Origin: Alphaproteobacteria bacterium
Lineage (GTDB): Bacteria; Pseudomonadota; Alphaproteobacteria; SHVV01
Assembly: GCA_016869275.1 (NCBI GenBank)
Contig: VGEO01000008.1
Span: forward strand, 1-64,000
Direction of reading: 5' to 3'
Length of the DNA: 64,000 nt
Within the stretch, counting starts at the first letter, position 1; the number at the start of each line of letters is the position of its first letter. The translations under genes and the position numbers were made by a program. Below the pieces are notes generated by a model. That model saw nothing but the letters and a program-made list of their open reading frames with translations, had not been told where the DNA came from and ran no database searches. Below are positions 24,581 to 33,489 of the stretch, in pieces.

Positions 24581-25093
24581 ATGCAGATTGCGGAGACGTT
24601 CGCGGTAGCCGCGCCGATCGAGCGCGTCTGGCAATTCATCACCGATCCGACCGCGGTGGCGCCGTGCGTCCCCGGCTGCCAGTCCTACGAAGTCCTCGGC
24701 CCCAAAACCTACAAGGCGACCGTCAAGATCGCGCTCGGGCCGATCAAGACGACGTTCAACGTGATCGTCGATTTGACCGCCGAGCAACCACCCACCTTTC
24801 TCGCCTCGACCGCGCGCGGCGAGGAAGGCGGCAAGGCTAGCACCCTGACCGCCCAGAACGAGCTCAGGCTAGCCGCCGACGGCCCGAGCGCGACCACCGT
24901 GTCCTACACATCGGAGGTGGCACTGGTCGGCCGACTTGGTAAGTTCGGTCTCGGCATCATGAAGAAGAAGGCCAAAACGATCGGCGAGGAATTCGCCGTC
25001 GCGTTCCGCGCCCGCGTCGAGGCGGCGGAAGCGAATCGGGGAGGAACGACGAGTGAAGTTCTATCGACCGACGTCCCTCAAGCAGGCGCTTAA
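24581..25093 (+). CDS. CoxG-like SRPBCC protein (carbon monoxide dehydrogenase subunit G family)
   Basis: 170 residues. FAVAAPIERVWQFITDP, VAPCVPGCQSYE and the basic C-terminal helix IMKKKAKTIGEEF are typical of the CoxG/SRPBCC family. CoxG helps recruit or mature molybdenum hydroxylases at the membrane. It lies 16 bp after the dioxygenase gene and overlaps the start of the FAD subunit by 41 bp, so it belongs to the enzyme encoded downstream. Confidence 0.87.
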   Translation: MQIAETFAVAAPIERVWQFITDPTAVAPCVPGCQSYEVLGPKTYKATVKIALGPIKTTFNVIVDLTAEQPPTFLASTARGEEGGKASTLTAQNELRLAADGPSATTVSYTSEVALVGRLGKFGLGIMKKKAKTIGEEFAVAFRARVEAAEANRGGTTSEVLSTDVPQAGA

Positions 25094-25925
25094 GGTCCTG
25101 GCCGGCGACGAGGACGCCCGCTGCCTCGCCGGCGGCGCAACCCTGGTCGCGATGATGAACGCCAACCTGATCGCGCCGAGCGCGCTGGTGAGCTTGGCCG
25201 CGGTCAAAGGGCTGGCCGGCATCGCCAAGCGCAAGAACGGGACCGTCGCGATCGGCGCCATGACCCGGCACCAAGCGGTCGCCGACAGCGACGCGTTCGA
25301 CCGCGGGCAAGCCATGGTCAAAGAGGCTGCGTCCCACATCGGCCATCCGGCAATCCGCAACATGGGCACCATCGGCGGATCGATCAGCCACGCCGATCCG
25401 GCCGCCGACTACCCGACCGCGCTGGTCGCGGTCGACGCCACGGTTACGGTCGAGAGCGCGGCCGGTAAACGCGAGATCGAGGCCAGCCGCTTCTTCACCG
25501 GCTACCTCGAAACCGCGCTCGCACCGGGCGAAATCGTGGTCGCGGTGTCGATCCCGGCGACGCCGTCCGGCGCCGCCAGCGCCTACGAAAAATACGCCCG
25601 CGTGCAGGGCGATTTCGCCACCGTCGCCGCCGCCGCGGTCGTCGCGCTGGAGCGCGGCGTCTGCAGCTTCGCCCGGATCGCGGTCGGCGGCTGCGCGCCG
25701 ACGCCGGTCCGGGTCGCGGCCGCCGAAGCCAAGCTGGTCGGCTCGAAGCTCGAGCCGGCGGCAGTCGCGGCAGCCGCGGCAGCGATCGCGGCCGCATGCG
25801 ATCCGATCGACGATTTCCGCGGATCGAGCGCCTACCGGCTCGCGATCCTCCCTACCATCGTCGCCCGCGCCGTGGCGACGGCCCGGCAACGCGCGGAGCA
25901 GCGCCCAGCGGAGCAGCGCCCATGA
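25053..25925 (+). CDS. Molybdenum hydroxylase FAD-binding (medium) subunit, CoxM/NdhA-like
   Basis: 290 residues, GTG start after GGGGAGGAACGAC and inside the coxG-like gene. It has the FAD-domain signatures CLAGGATLVAMM and HIGHPAIRNMGTIGGSISHA, and VQGDFATVAAAAVV in the C-terminal half. It passes electrons from the 2Fe-2S subunit to FAD. The C-terminal end holds a short duplication (AEQRPAEQRP). The stop overlaps the start of the small subunit (ATGA), so translation is coupled. Confidence 0.92.
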   Translation: MKFYRPTSLKQALKVLAGDEDARCLAGGATLVAMMNANLIAPSALVSLAAVKGLAGIAKRKNGTVAIGAMTRHQAVADSDAFDRGQAMVKEAASHIGHPAIRNMGTIGGSISHADPAADYPTALVAVDATVTVESAAGKREIEASRFFTGYLETALAPGEIVVAVSIPATPSGAASAYEKYARVQGDFATVAAAAVVALERGVCSFARIAVGGCAPTPVRVAAAEAKLVGSKLEPAAVAAAAAAIAAACDPIDDFRGSSAYRLAILPTIVARAVATARQRAEQRPAEQRP

Positions 25926-26398
25926 GCGACGCGATCCCGATTTCCCTCACCATCAACGGCGAGCGTCGCCAGGCGTTCGTCCAGCCGTGGCATACACTGC
26001 TCCACGTTCTGCGCGACGTCCTGCACCTGACCGGCACCAAGCGCGGCTGCAACCAGGGTATCTGCGGCGCCTGCTCGGTGATGGTCGACGGCGAGGTCGT
26101 GCGCGGCTGCCTGACGATCGCCGCCAATTGCGAAGACTGCGCCGTGACCACGATCGAAGGGTTGGCCAGGGGAACCGCGCTCTCGCCCGTCCAGCAGGCG
26201 TTCCTCGAGGTCGGTGCGGTGCAGTGCGGCTACTGCATGCCGGGCATGATCGTCGCCGCGACCGCGCTCTTGAAGCGCACGCCCAAGCCGAGCGAGGACC
26301 AAATCCGCGAGGGCCTCTCCGGCAACCTTTGCCGCTGCTCGGGTTACGTCAAAGTAATCCGCGCCGTGCAACGCGCGAGCGAATGGAGCGACGCATGA
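25922..26398 (+). CDS. Molybdenum hydroxylase [2Fe-2S] (small) subunit
   Basis: 158 residues. The N-terminal plant-type cluster uses C43, C48, C51 and C63 (GCNQGICGACSVM, RGCL). The helical-domain cluster uses C102, C105, C137 and C139 (QCGYCMPGM, NLCRC). This is the standard two-cluster small subunit of xanthine-oxidase-family enzymes. It overlaps both neighbours by 4 bp. Confidence 0.95.
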   Translation: MSDAIPISLTINGERRQAFVQPWHTLLHVLRDVLHLTGTKRGCNQGICGACSVMVDGEVVRGCLTIAANCEDCAVTTIEGLARGTALSPVQQAFLEVGAVQCGYCMPGMIVAATALLKRTPKPSEDQIREGLSGNLCRCSGYVKVIRAVQRASEWSDA

Positions 26399-28710
26399 CC
26401 GCCTACACCCACCCGGTCGGCGCGCGGCTGCCGCGCCTCGAAACGCGCGAGAAGATCACCGGCCGCGCCGAATACACCGACGACCTGACCCGCCCCGGGA
26501 TGCTCTACGGCGCGATCGTCCAGAGCCCGCACGCGCACGCCAGGATCAAGAACTACGACATCGGCAAGGCGCTCGATCTGCCCGGCGTGATCGGGATCGT
26601 CACCGGCAACGATACCGGCCTCGGGCGCTCGGGACCCTTCATCAAGGACGAAACCGCGATCGCCAAGGGCAAGGTCCGCTACATTGGCGAGCCGGTTGCC
26701 GCGGTCGCCGCCGTCGACCTCGACACCGCGCGTCGCGCGGCGCAGTTGGTCGACGTCGAATACGAGGAACTACCGGCGGTATTTACGCCGGACGAAGCGC
26801 TCAACCCCGGCGCGCCGCGGCTCCACGAAGAAATCGCCACCTACGTCAACGTGCTCGGATTGCCGGCCCGCGACAATATCGTCCAGGAGTGCGAGATCGC
26901 GCAGGGCGATGTCGACAAGGCGTGGAGCCAGTGCGACGTCATCGTCGAGGATACGTACGAGACCCAGGCGCAGTACCACGCCTACATGGAGCCGTGCTCG
27001 GCGCTGGTCGAGGTCGACGCCAACGGCAAGCTGACGGTGTGGTCGAGCAATCAGTCGATCTTCCGCGATCAAGCGAATCTGTCCGAGAGCCTTGGCCTGC
27101 CGATGTCGAAGATTCGCTGCCTCTCGCCCCGGGTCGGCGGTGCGTTCGGCGGCAAGATCGAGGTCACGGTGCAGCCGATCGCGGCGCTGCTCGCGCTCAA
27201 GACCGGACGGCCGGTCCGCGTCACGCTCACGCGCGAGCAGGATATGGAGACGATGCGCGTCCGCCACCCCGCCCGCATCCATATGAAGACCGGAGCCAAG
27301 AAGGACGGCACGCTGGTCGCCCGCGAGGTCTCGATCGTCATGGACATCGGCGCCTACGCCGACGACTCGCCGGGCGTAGTCGGCGTTTCGACCGCGTTTT
27401 CGCGCGGGCCCTATCGCATTCCGCACGCACGCTGCCGCGGCTTGGGCGTCTATACCAACAAGCTTCGCTCCGGCGCCTTCCGCGGTTTCGGCGGTCCGCA
27501 GGCGGCGTGGGCGGGCGAGCAGCAGATCGACGAACTCGCGGCCAAGCTCGGCATGGACCCGATCGATTTCCGTCTCAAGAACGCTCCCGAGCCGGGCCGC
27601 GAGTGGATGTGCGGGATCGAGCTCGAACGCTCCGACTTGAAGGAATGCTTGATCAAAGTCCGCGCCGCGTCCGACTGGGACCGCCGCCGGAACGAACGCG
27701 GCAAGCCGGGTTTCCGCCGCGCGATCGGCATCGCCTGCATCCCGCACATCAGCGGCGTGCTGTCGTCGAGCGCGATCGTCCGCATCCTCGAGGACGGCAG
27801 CGCCGTGCTCTCGACCGGCGCCGTCGATAACGGCCAAGGATCGGACACGGTGTTGGTGCAAATTGCCGCCGAGTCGCTCGGGCTCCCGGTCGAGCGCATC
27901 ACCTTCTCACAGCCCGATACGGATGCGTCGCCCTATAACTGGGGCACGTCGGCGAGCCGCGTCACCTACATGGTCGGCCGCGCCGTGGTCGGCGCCGCCG
28001 ACGACGCGGTCAAGAAACTGATCAAGTATGCGAGCCAGATGATGGAATGCGCCGAGGTCGACCTCGAGCTTCGGCCGGGCGGCTTCATCGGGCTGAAGGG
28101 CGTTCCCGAAAAAGTGCTGCCGTTCGCGGCGATCTCGGGCTTCGCGCACTGGGCGGCCGGCGGTCCGGTGATTGGCAGTCATGCGCTCCACTACGACGGA
28201 CCGGTACTCGATCCGACCAAAGCCGTCATCAAGCACTTTCCGTTCCGCTTCGGCGTGTGGACGTTCGGCGTCCAAGCCGTCGAGATCGAGATCGACGAGG
28301 CGACCGGCCGTATCACTCCGCTCGAAGTGTGGGCGGCGCACGATTTGGGCCGCGCCATCAACCCGATGGCGGTCGAGGGCCAGATCGAGGGCGGCGTCGT
28401 TCAGGGTCTTGGCTACGCCCTGTTCGAGGAAATGGTGTGGGACGGTGGTAAGGTCGCGAACCCCTCATTCATGGACTACAAGATCCCGGGGACGATGGAC
28501 ACGCCGACCGCGATCCATTCGATCCTGATCGAAAACCCCGACGGCACCGGTCCGTTCGGCGCCAAGGGCATCGGCGAACCGCCGATCGTCGGCCCGGCAC
28601 CGGCGATCGCCAATGCGTTTTTCCACGCCACCGGCGTCCGCCTCCATCGCTTGCCGATGACGCCCGAGCGCGTGCTCGCGGCGCTCAAGGAGGGCGTCCG
28701 TGCGCATTGA
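26395..28710 (+). CDS. Molybdenum hydroxylase molybdopterin-binding (large) subunit
   Basis: 771 residues. Xanthine-oxidase family: GRAEYTDDLTRPGMLYGAIV at the start, GGAFGGKIE and RSGAFRGFGGPQA for molybdopterin contact, and the base E728 in GAKGIGEPP. The active-site cysteine loop AYxCSFR that carries copper in true CO dehydrogenase is absent, since the loop reads SGAFRGFGG. Despite the coxG neighbour it therefore hydroxylates an organic substrate (aldehyde, purine or N-heteroaromatic ring). Next to a NicX-like dioxygenase, hydroxylation of a pyridine-type ring carbon is the most likely role. Confidence 0.92.
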   Translation: MTAYTHPVGARLPRLETREKITGRAEYTDDLTRPGMLYGAIVQSPHAHARIKNYDIGKALDLPGVIGIVTGNDTGLGRSGPFIKDETAIAKGKVRYIGEPVAAVAAVDLDTARRAAQLVDVEYEELPAVFTPDEALNPGAPRLHEEIATYVNVLGLPARDNIVQECEIAQGDVDKAWSQCDVIVEDTYETQAQYHAYMEPCSALVEVDANGKLTVWSSNQSIFRDQANLSESLGLPMSKIRCLSPRVGGAFGGKIEVTVQPIAALLALKTGRPVRVTLTREQDMETMRVRHPARIHMKTGAKKDGTLVAREVSIVMDIGAYADDSPGVVGVSTAFSRGPYRIPHARCRGLGVYTNKLRSGAFRGFGGPQAAWAGEQQIDELAAKLGMDPIDFRLKNAPEPGREWMCGIELERSDLKECLIKVRAASDWDRRRNERGKPGFRRAIGIACIPHISGVLSSSAIVRILEDGSAVLSTGAVDNGQGSDTVLVQIAAESLGLPVERITFSQPDTDASPYNWGTSASRVTYMVGRAVVGAADDAVKKLIKYASQMMECAEVDLELRPGGFIGLKGVPEKVLPFAAISGFAHWAAGGPVIGSHALHYDGPVLDPTKAVIKHFPFRFGVWTFGVQAVEIEIDEATGRITPLEVWAAHDLGRAINPMAVEGQIEGGVVQGLGYALFEEMVWDGGKVANPSFMDYKIPGTMDTPTAIHSILIENPDGTGPFGAKGIGEPPIVGPAPAIANAFFHATGVRLHRLPMTPERVLAALKEGVRAH

Positions 28711-29539
28711 GGAGTACCCGCCGCAAGAGCCGCTCTCGTCCGACGCCGCCCGCGCTTACCACGCCGAGGTCCTACGCCGCGGCGAAGGCGTCGCGATGGA
28801 GGAGATCGCCTACGCGAGCGACCCCTACCAACGGCTCGCGATCGCGCGCCCGGCTCCCGGTCGAGCGACCGGCACCCTTTTCGCCGTCATGCATGGCGGC
28901 GGCTGGACCAGCGGCTATAAAGAGTGGATGACGTTCATGGCGCCGGCGTTCACCGCGGCCGGCATCGTCTTCGCTTCGATCGGCTACCGGCTGGCGCCGC
29001 AGCACGTTTTCCCGACCGGTTATGAGGACGCACTCACCGGCTTAGCCTGGCTGCATCGGAACGCCGCCCGCTTCGGCGCCGATCCCACCCGCCTCTTCGT
29101 TGGCGGCCATTCGGCCGGTGGTCACTATGCGGCGCTTGCGGCCGTGACCCGCGATTGGCAAGCCCGCCACGCGTTGCCGGCAACCGCGGTTCGCGGCGCG
29201 CTGCCACTCTCGGGCGTCTATGATTTCACCGCCGCATCCGGCCTCTCGATGCGGCCGCGCTTTCTCGGGCCCGAGGGCAACCGCAACGAGATCGCAGCGA
29301 GTCCGATCAGGCAAATCGGCGGCCCTCCGCCGCCGTTCCTGATCGCGTACGGCGAGGACGATTTCCCGCATCTTCGCCGTCAGGCCGACGCGATGGAAGA
29401 AGCGCTAAAAAAGGCAGGCGGTGCGGTCGAGAAAATGCTACTCAAAGGACGAAATCACTTCACCGCTCACTACGCGGGCGGCGAAGCGGACGGACCCTGG
29501 GTCAGCCGCGCCGTCGCCTTCATGGCGGTTCATACATAG
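28700..29539 (+). CDS. Alpha/beta hydrolase, formamidase/esterase-like (HGGGW type)
   Basis: 279 residues, GTG start inside the last codons of the large subunit gene. Oxyanion motif HGGGWTSG, nucleophile GHSAGGHYAA, acid in GEDDFPHLR and histidine in GRNHFTAHY. The HGGGW form is typical of BD-FAE, kynurenine formamidase and related esterases. In this operon it is a candidate for the deformylase step that follows NicX-type cleavage (N-formylmaleamate to maleamate); that is inference from context. Confidence 0.85.
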   Translation: MRIEEYPPQEPLSSDAARAYHAEVLRRGEGVAMEEIAYASDPYQRLAIARPAPGRATGTLFAVMHGGGWTSGYKEWMTFMAPAFTAAGIVFASIGYRLAPQHVFPTGYEDALTGLAWLHRNAARFGADPTRLFVGGHSAGGHYAALAAVTRDWQARHALPATAVRGALPLSGVYDFTAASGLSMRPRFLGPEGNRNEIAASPIRQIGGPPPPFLIAYGEDDFPHLRRQADAMEEALKKAGGAVEKMLLKGRNHFTAHYAGGEADGPWVSRAVAFMAVHT

Positions 29540-29572
29540 AATTGCGACACCCCAGGCACTGTGGGGCTTGGG

Positions 29573-31177
29573 ATGCGTAAAGGGGACATTCGGCCCTTTC
29601 CGCGCGGCGTTCCGGAACGGCTCAAGCGCGATGGGTTGTGGCGTGACGAAACGCTCGCCGACTTGTTGGCGCGTCACACCGCCAAGCAGCCGAATAAGAC
29701 CGCAATCCTTTCAGGCCCCGACCGCCTGACCTACAGCGAGCTCGACCGCCGCATGCGCTCGCTCGCGTCGGGACTCAAGGGCCTCGGCGTCCGCGCCGGC
29801 GACGTCGTCGCGGTACAACTCCCGAACTCGATCGAGTTCGTCGTCGCCTATCTCGCGATCAACCGGATCGGCGCGGTGATGCAGACGCTTCACCTTCCCT
29901 ATCGTATCGCCGAGATCGAAAATCTGACCGAGCACAGCCAGGCGAAGGCGCTGATCTGCCTGCAGAAATACCGGGACTACCCGATCGGCGAGCAGGCGCT
30001 CAAGATCGTCGAGAAGTCGAAGACCTTGAAACAGGTGGTCGTGGTGGCGGGCGAAGCGCCGGGCGCGCTCCGCTTCGGCGACGTCGCCAATGCCGCCGGT
30101 CGTGACTTGGGCCCGGTGCCGCGCGCCGATGAGCCGAGTCTCGTCCTCTATACCTCGGGCACGACCGCGAGCCCCAAGGGCGTGCTCACCGATCACCGCG
30201 TGTTCCTGAGCAACGCGCGGCTGTCGGCGATCGAACTCGGCATCACGGCGAGCGACATCGTCCTGAATGCGGCGCCTTTCACCCACCTCTACGGTCTGTT
30301 CTCGCTCCACCTCGGTCTCTATGTCGGCGGTATTGCGAGTTTGCTTCCTGCCTTTGTGCCGCAGGAGTTCGCGCAAGCCGTAGTCAAGACCCACGCGACG
30401 GTACTGTTCACCGCGCCAGCCCACTGCAGCGCGCTCTTGCGCGCCAAGCTGCTCGAGCCGACCGCTTTCCAAAGCGTCCGCACGCTCGTTATTTCGGGGA
30501 GCATTTGCCCGCCCGACATCGCCGACGGCGTCGCCGCCCAGTTGAAGAACGGCAAGGTGCTCCAGCTTTGGGGCATGACCGAGATCCAGGCCGGCGCCTA
30601 CACCCGGCCCGGCGACCCGCCGGAGATTCGCCACCGCACCATCGGGCGCGCCAGTCCCGGCAACGAACTACGCATCGTCGGCGACGACGGCAAGCCGGCC
30701 GCAGCCGGGACCGAGGGCGAATTGCAAATCCGCGGCGCCTCGGTCGCGTCGGGCTATTTCGCCAACGACGAGGCCAACAAGGCAGCCTTCGCCGAGGGCG
30801 GCTGGTTTCGCTCGGGCGACTTGGGCAAGCTCGACGCCCAGGGCAATCTCACCATCACCGGTCGGCTCAAGGACGTGATCAACCGCGGCGGCGTCAAATT
30901 CAACCCGGCCGACGTCGAAGCGGCCATCGCCAAGATGGCGGGCGTCCAGGCCTGCGCCATCGTGCCCTACAAGGACGCCGTGCTCGGCGAGAAAGCCTGC
31001 GCTTTCGTTCAGCTCGGCACCAACGTCAAGATGACGCTCGATGTTATTCTTCAGCACCTCGAGCACGCCGGCATCGCCAAGAACAAGTGGCCGGAGCGCC
31101 TCGAAATCGTTGGCCAGATGCCGCTCACCCCGACCAACAAAGTGATCAAGAGCGCGCTCAAGATTACGACCGGCTAA
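29573..31177 (+). CDS. AMP-dependent acyl-CoA synthetase
   Basis: 534 residues from the ATG at 29573; a GTG at 29561 is an alternative. It has the AMP-binding P-loop YTSGTTASPKG, the adenine motif LWGMTEIQAG, the hinge-region SGDLGKLDAQGNLTITGRLKD and a C-terminal lysine in TPTNKVIKSA. It activates an organic acid as the CoA thioester. It lies 33 bp after the hydrolase and is the last gene of the TetR-controlled operon. The substrate is unknown, possibly the acid left after ring opening. Confidence 0.9.
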   Translation: MRKGDIRPFPRGVPERLKRDGLWRDETLADLLARHTAKQPNKTAILSGPDRLTYSELDRRMRSLASGLKGLGVRAGDVVAVQLPNSIEFVVAYLAINRIGAVMQTLHLPYRIAEIENLTEHSQAKALICLQKYRDYPIGEQALKIVEKSKTLKQVVVVAGEAPGALRFGDVANAAGRDLGPVPRADEPSLVLYTSGTTASPKGVLTDHRVFLSNARLSAIELGITASDIVLNAAPFTHLYGLFSLHLGLYVGGIASLLPAFVPQEFAQAVVKTHATVLFTAPAHCSALLRAKLLEPTAFQSVRTLVISGSICPPDIADGVAAQLKNGKVLQLWGMTEIQAGAYTRPGDPPEIRHRTIGRASPGNELRIVGDDGKPAAAGTEGELQIRGASVASGYFANDEANKAAFAEGGWFRSGDLGKLDAQGNLTITGRLKDVINRGGVKFNPADVEAAIAKMAGVQACAIVPYKDAVLGEKACAFVQLGTNVKMTLDVILQHLEHAGIAKNKWPERLEIVGQMPLTPTNKVIKSALKITTG

Positions 31178-31239
31178 CGTTCGGCCCAACGAACGTTCGG
31201 CCCAACTAGCGTTCGGCCAAGTGGCCCGTTCGACCAAAG
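31176..31239. repeat. 16-bp tandem repeat, four copies of decreasing fidelity
   Basis: Units of exactly 16 bp begin at 31176, 31192, 31208 and 31224. The core is (a)acgttcggcccaac(g/t). Copies 1 and 2 differ only at the last base, copy 3 has several changes and copy 4 is degenerate. It starts at the stop codon of the acyl-CoA synthetase gene and ends 46 bp before the Liv-type binding protein, so it may be an operator array or a slippage product. Confidence 0.75.
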
Positions 31240-31285
31240 GCTGCTAAGATCGCCGCCGCTTCGAACCGTTGGGAGACTTCGGATC

Positions 31286-32455
31286 ATGACCAAGAAAATG
31301 CTCGGGCTCGCGCTCGGCGCGGCCCTGATCGCGGCACCGGCGTTTGCCGCCGACAAACTGAAGATCGGCTTCATGGCGACCTTGTCCGGGCCGCCGGCGG
31401 CGATCGGCCAACACGTGCATGACGGCTTCATGCTGGCGGTCGAGGAGCTCGGCGGCAAGTTGGGCGGACTGCCGACCGAAGTCCTGAAGCAGGACGACCA
31501 GCTCAAACCCGACGTCGGCGTCCAGATCGTCAACGACTTCATCAAGCGCGATCAGGTCCACCTCATCACCGGCATGATCTTCTCGAACGTGATGATGGCC
31601 GTCTACAAACCGATCATCGATTCGAAGACGTTCGTGATCTCCGCCAATGCCGGCCCGTCGCCGATCGCCGGCAACCTGTGCTCGCCCTACTTCTTCGCTT
31701 CGTCCTGGCAGAACGATCAGACCCACAGCGCGGTCGGCAAGTACATGCAGGACAAGGGCATCAAGAACGCATTCCTGATCGCCCCTAACTACCAGGCCGG
31801 CAAGGACTCGATCGCCGGCGTGCAGCGCTTCTACAAGAACCCGACCGCGGGCGTGCTCTACGTGCCGCTCAATCAGACCGACTTCGCGGCCGAGCTCTCG
31901 CAGATCCGCGCCGCCAAGCCGGATGCGGTGTTCTCGTTCTTTCCCGGCGGCCTCGGCGTCGCGTTCGTCAAGCAGTACGCCCAAGCCGGGTTGATCAAGG
32001 AGGTGCCGCTCTATTCGGCCTTCACGATCGACTGGACCAACCTGGCCGCGATCGGCGATGCGGCGGTCGGTACTTTCCACGCCTCGTTCTGGGCCGCCGA
32101 TCTCGACAACCCGGCCAACAAGAAGTTCGTCGCCGCGTTCCGCCAGAAATACAGCAAGGAACCGGAGATGTACTCGGCCCAGGGCTACGACGCGGCGCTG
32201 ATGATCGACGCCGCGGTCAAGGCGGTCAAAGGCAAGGTCGAGGACCACGACGCGTTCCGCGCGGCGCTCCGCAAGAACGAGATCGCGTCGGTGCGCGGGC
32301 CGTTCAAATTCAACAACAACCACTTCCCGATCCAGAACTTCTACCTGCGCGAAGTGGTCAAGGGCGCCGACGGCAAGCTCCAGATCGCGAGCCGCGGCAT
32401 CGCGCTCAAGGACGACAAAGACGCCTATAGCGGCGAGTGCCCGATGAAGTGGTAG
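31286..32455 (+). CDS. ABC transporter binding protein, branched-chain amino acid (Liv) type
   Basis: 389 residues. Signal peptide MTKKMLGLALGAALIAAPAF with cleavage after AFA. Mature protein starts DKLKIGFMATLSGPPAAIG; the two-lobed Peripla_BP_6 family is also shown by VNDFIKRDQVHLITGMIFS and YSAQGYDAALMIDAAVKA. In catabolic neighbourhoods such proteins often bind aromatic acids and not amino acids. It is the first gene of a complete importer (31286-35876). Confidence 0.92.
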   Translation: MTKKMLGLALGAALIAAPAFAADKLKIGFMATLSGPPAAIGQHVHDGFMLAVEELGGKLGGLPTEVLKQDDQLKPDVGVQIVNDFIKRDQVHLITGMIFSNVMMAVYKPIIDSKTFVISANAGPSPIAGNLCSPYFFASSWQNDQTHSAVGKYMQDKGIKNAFLIAPNYQAGKDSIAGVQRFYKNPTAGVLYVPLNQTDFAAELSQIRAAKPDAVFSFFPGGLGVAFVKQYAQAGLIKEVPLYSAFTIDWTNLAAIGDAAVGTFHASFWAADLDNPANKKFVAAFRQKYSKEPEMYSAQGYDAALMIDAAVKAVKGKVEDHDAFRAALRKNEIASVRGPFKFNNNHFPIQNFYLREVVKGADGKLQIASRGIALKDDKDAYSGECPMKW

Positions 32456-32502
32456 GCGGATCGCCCCTTTGATGGAGGGGCGGCGCTCGGTCGATCGACC
32501 AG

Positions 32503-32541
32503 GCCCTCATGGTGCGTTCGTCGAACCATGAGGGCTTTCCT
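32503..32541 (+). terminator. Hairpin between binding protein and permeases (attenuating terminator)
   Basis: GCCCTCATGGT pairs perfectly with ACCATGAGGGC over an 11-base loop, followed by TTTCCTTTC. Partial termination here would give more binding protein than membrane components, a common arrangement. Confidence 0.65.
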
Positions 32542-32561
32542 TTCGCGCTAGACACGCGACC

Positions 32562-33485
32562 ATGAGTTGGGAACTTCTCCTCGTTCAAGCGCTCAACGGC
32601 TTTCAGTTCGGCGTCATGCTGTTCCTGATGGCGGCCGGGCTGACGCTCGTGTTCGGCATCATGAACCTCGTCAACCTGGCGCACGGTTCGCTCTATATGA
32701 TGGGCGCCTATTTCGCGGCGACCTTTCAGGCGTGGACCGGCTCGTGGGTGGCTGGGGTCGCGCTCGCCCTGCCGGCTTCGTTCGCGCTCGGACTTGCCAT
32801 CGATCGCGTCGCGCTCCGCACCCTTTACGACCGCGACCACTTGGACCAGGTGCTTGCGACTTTCGGCCTTATCCTCTTTTTCAACGAGCTCGCCCGCATC
32901 GTATGGGGCGCGAGCCCGTTCCACATGAAGACGCCGTCTTGGCTCGACGGCCACGTCGAGATCGTGGCCGGCATCCCCTACCCGCTCTATCGGTTGGCGA
33001 TCATCGGCGTCGGCATCGCCGTCGCGACGCTGTTGTTCCTGGTCATCAGCCGCACCCGTCTCGGCATGCTGATCCGCGCCAGCGCCAGCAATGGCGAGAT
33101 GGCGGGTGCGCTCGGCGTCGACACCAAGATTCTGTTTACCTTCGTCTTCGGACTGGGCGCGGTATTCGCCGGGGTCGCCGGGCTGATGGTCGGCCCGGTG
33201 TCGGCGATCCTCCCCGGCATGGGTGAGCCGATCTTGATCCTCACCTTCGTAGTCATCGTCATCGGCGGCATTGGTTCGATTCGCGGCGCGTTCGTCGCCG
33301 CCGTGCTGATCGGCATCGTCGATACCACGGGGCGCGTGTTTCTGCGCACCGCGTTCAAGCGGTTCTTGGTGCCCGAAATCGCCGACACGCTGGGGCCCGC
33401 GGTCGCCTCGATGCTGATCTACATCCTGATGGCGGCGATCCTGTTTTTCCGTCCGGCCGGGCTATTCCCCGCCCGTAAAGGTTGA
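32562..33485 (+). CDS. ABC transporter permease, LivH type
   Basis: 307 residues, about eight TM helices. It begins with the LivH signature NGFQFGVMLFLMAAGLTLVFG and IMNLVNLAHGSLYMMGAYF; the cytoplasmic loop IRASASNGEMAGALGVDTK contacts the ATPase. It is followed 4 bp later by livM. Confidence 0.92.
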   Translation: MSWELLLVQALNGFQFGVMLFLMAAGLTLVFGIMNLVNLAHGSLYMMGAYFAATFQAWTGSWVAGVALALPASFALGLAIDRVALRTLYDRDHLDQVLATFGLILFFNELARIVWGASPFHMKTPSWLDGHVEIVAGIPYPLYRLAIIGVGIAVATLLFLVISRTRLGMLIRASASNGEMAGALGVDTKILFTFVFGLGAVFAGVAGLMVGPVSAILPGMGEPILILTFVVIVIGGIGSIRGAFVAAVLIGIVDTTGRVFLRTAFKRFLVPEIADTLGPAVASMLIYILMAAILFFRPAGLFPARKG

Positions 33486-33489
33486 GTCG

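Noticed and set aside
26395..28710. Carbon monoxide dehydrogenase large subunit (CoxL)
   Set aside because: The cysteine-bearing AYxCSFR active-site loop is missing; the loop reads SGAFRGFGG, typical of other molybdenum hydroxylases.
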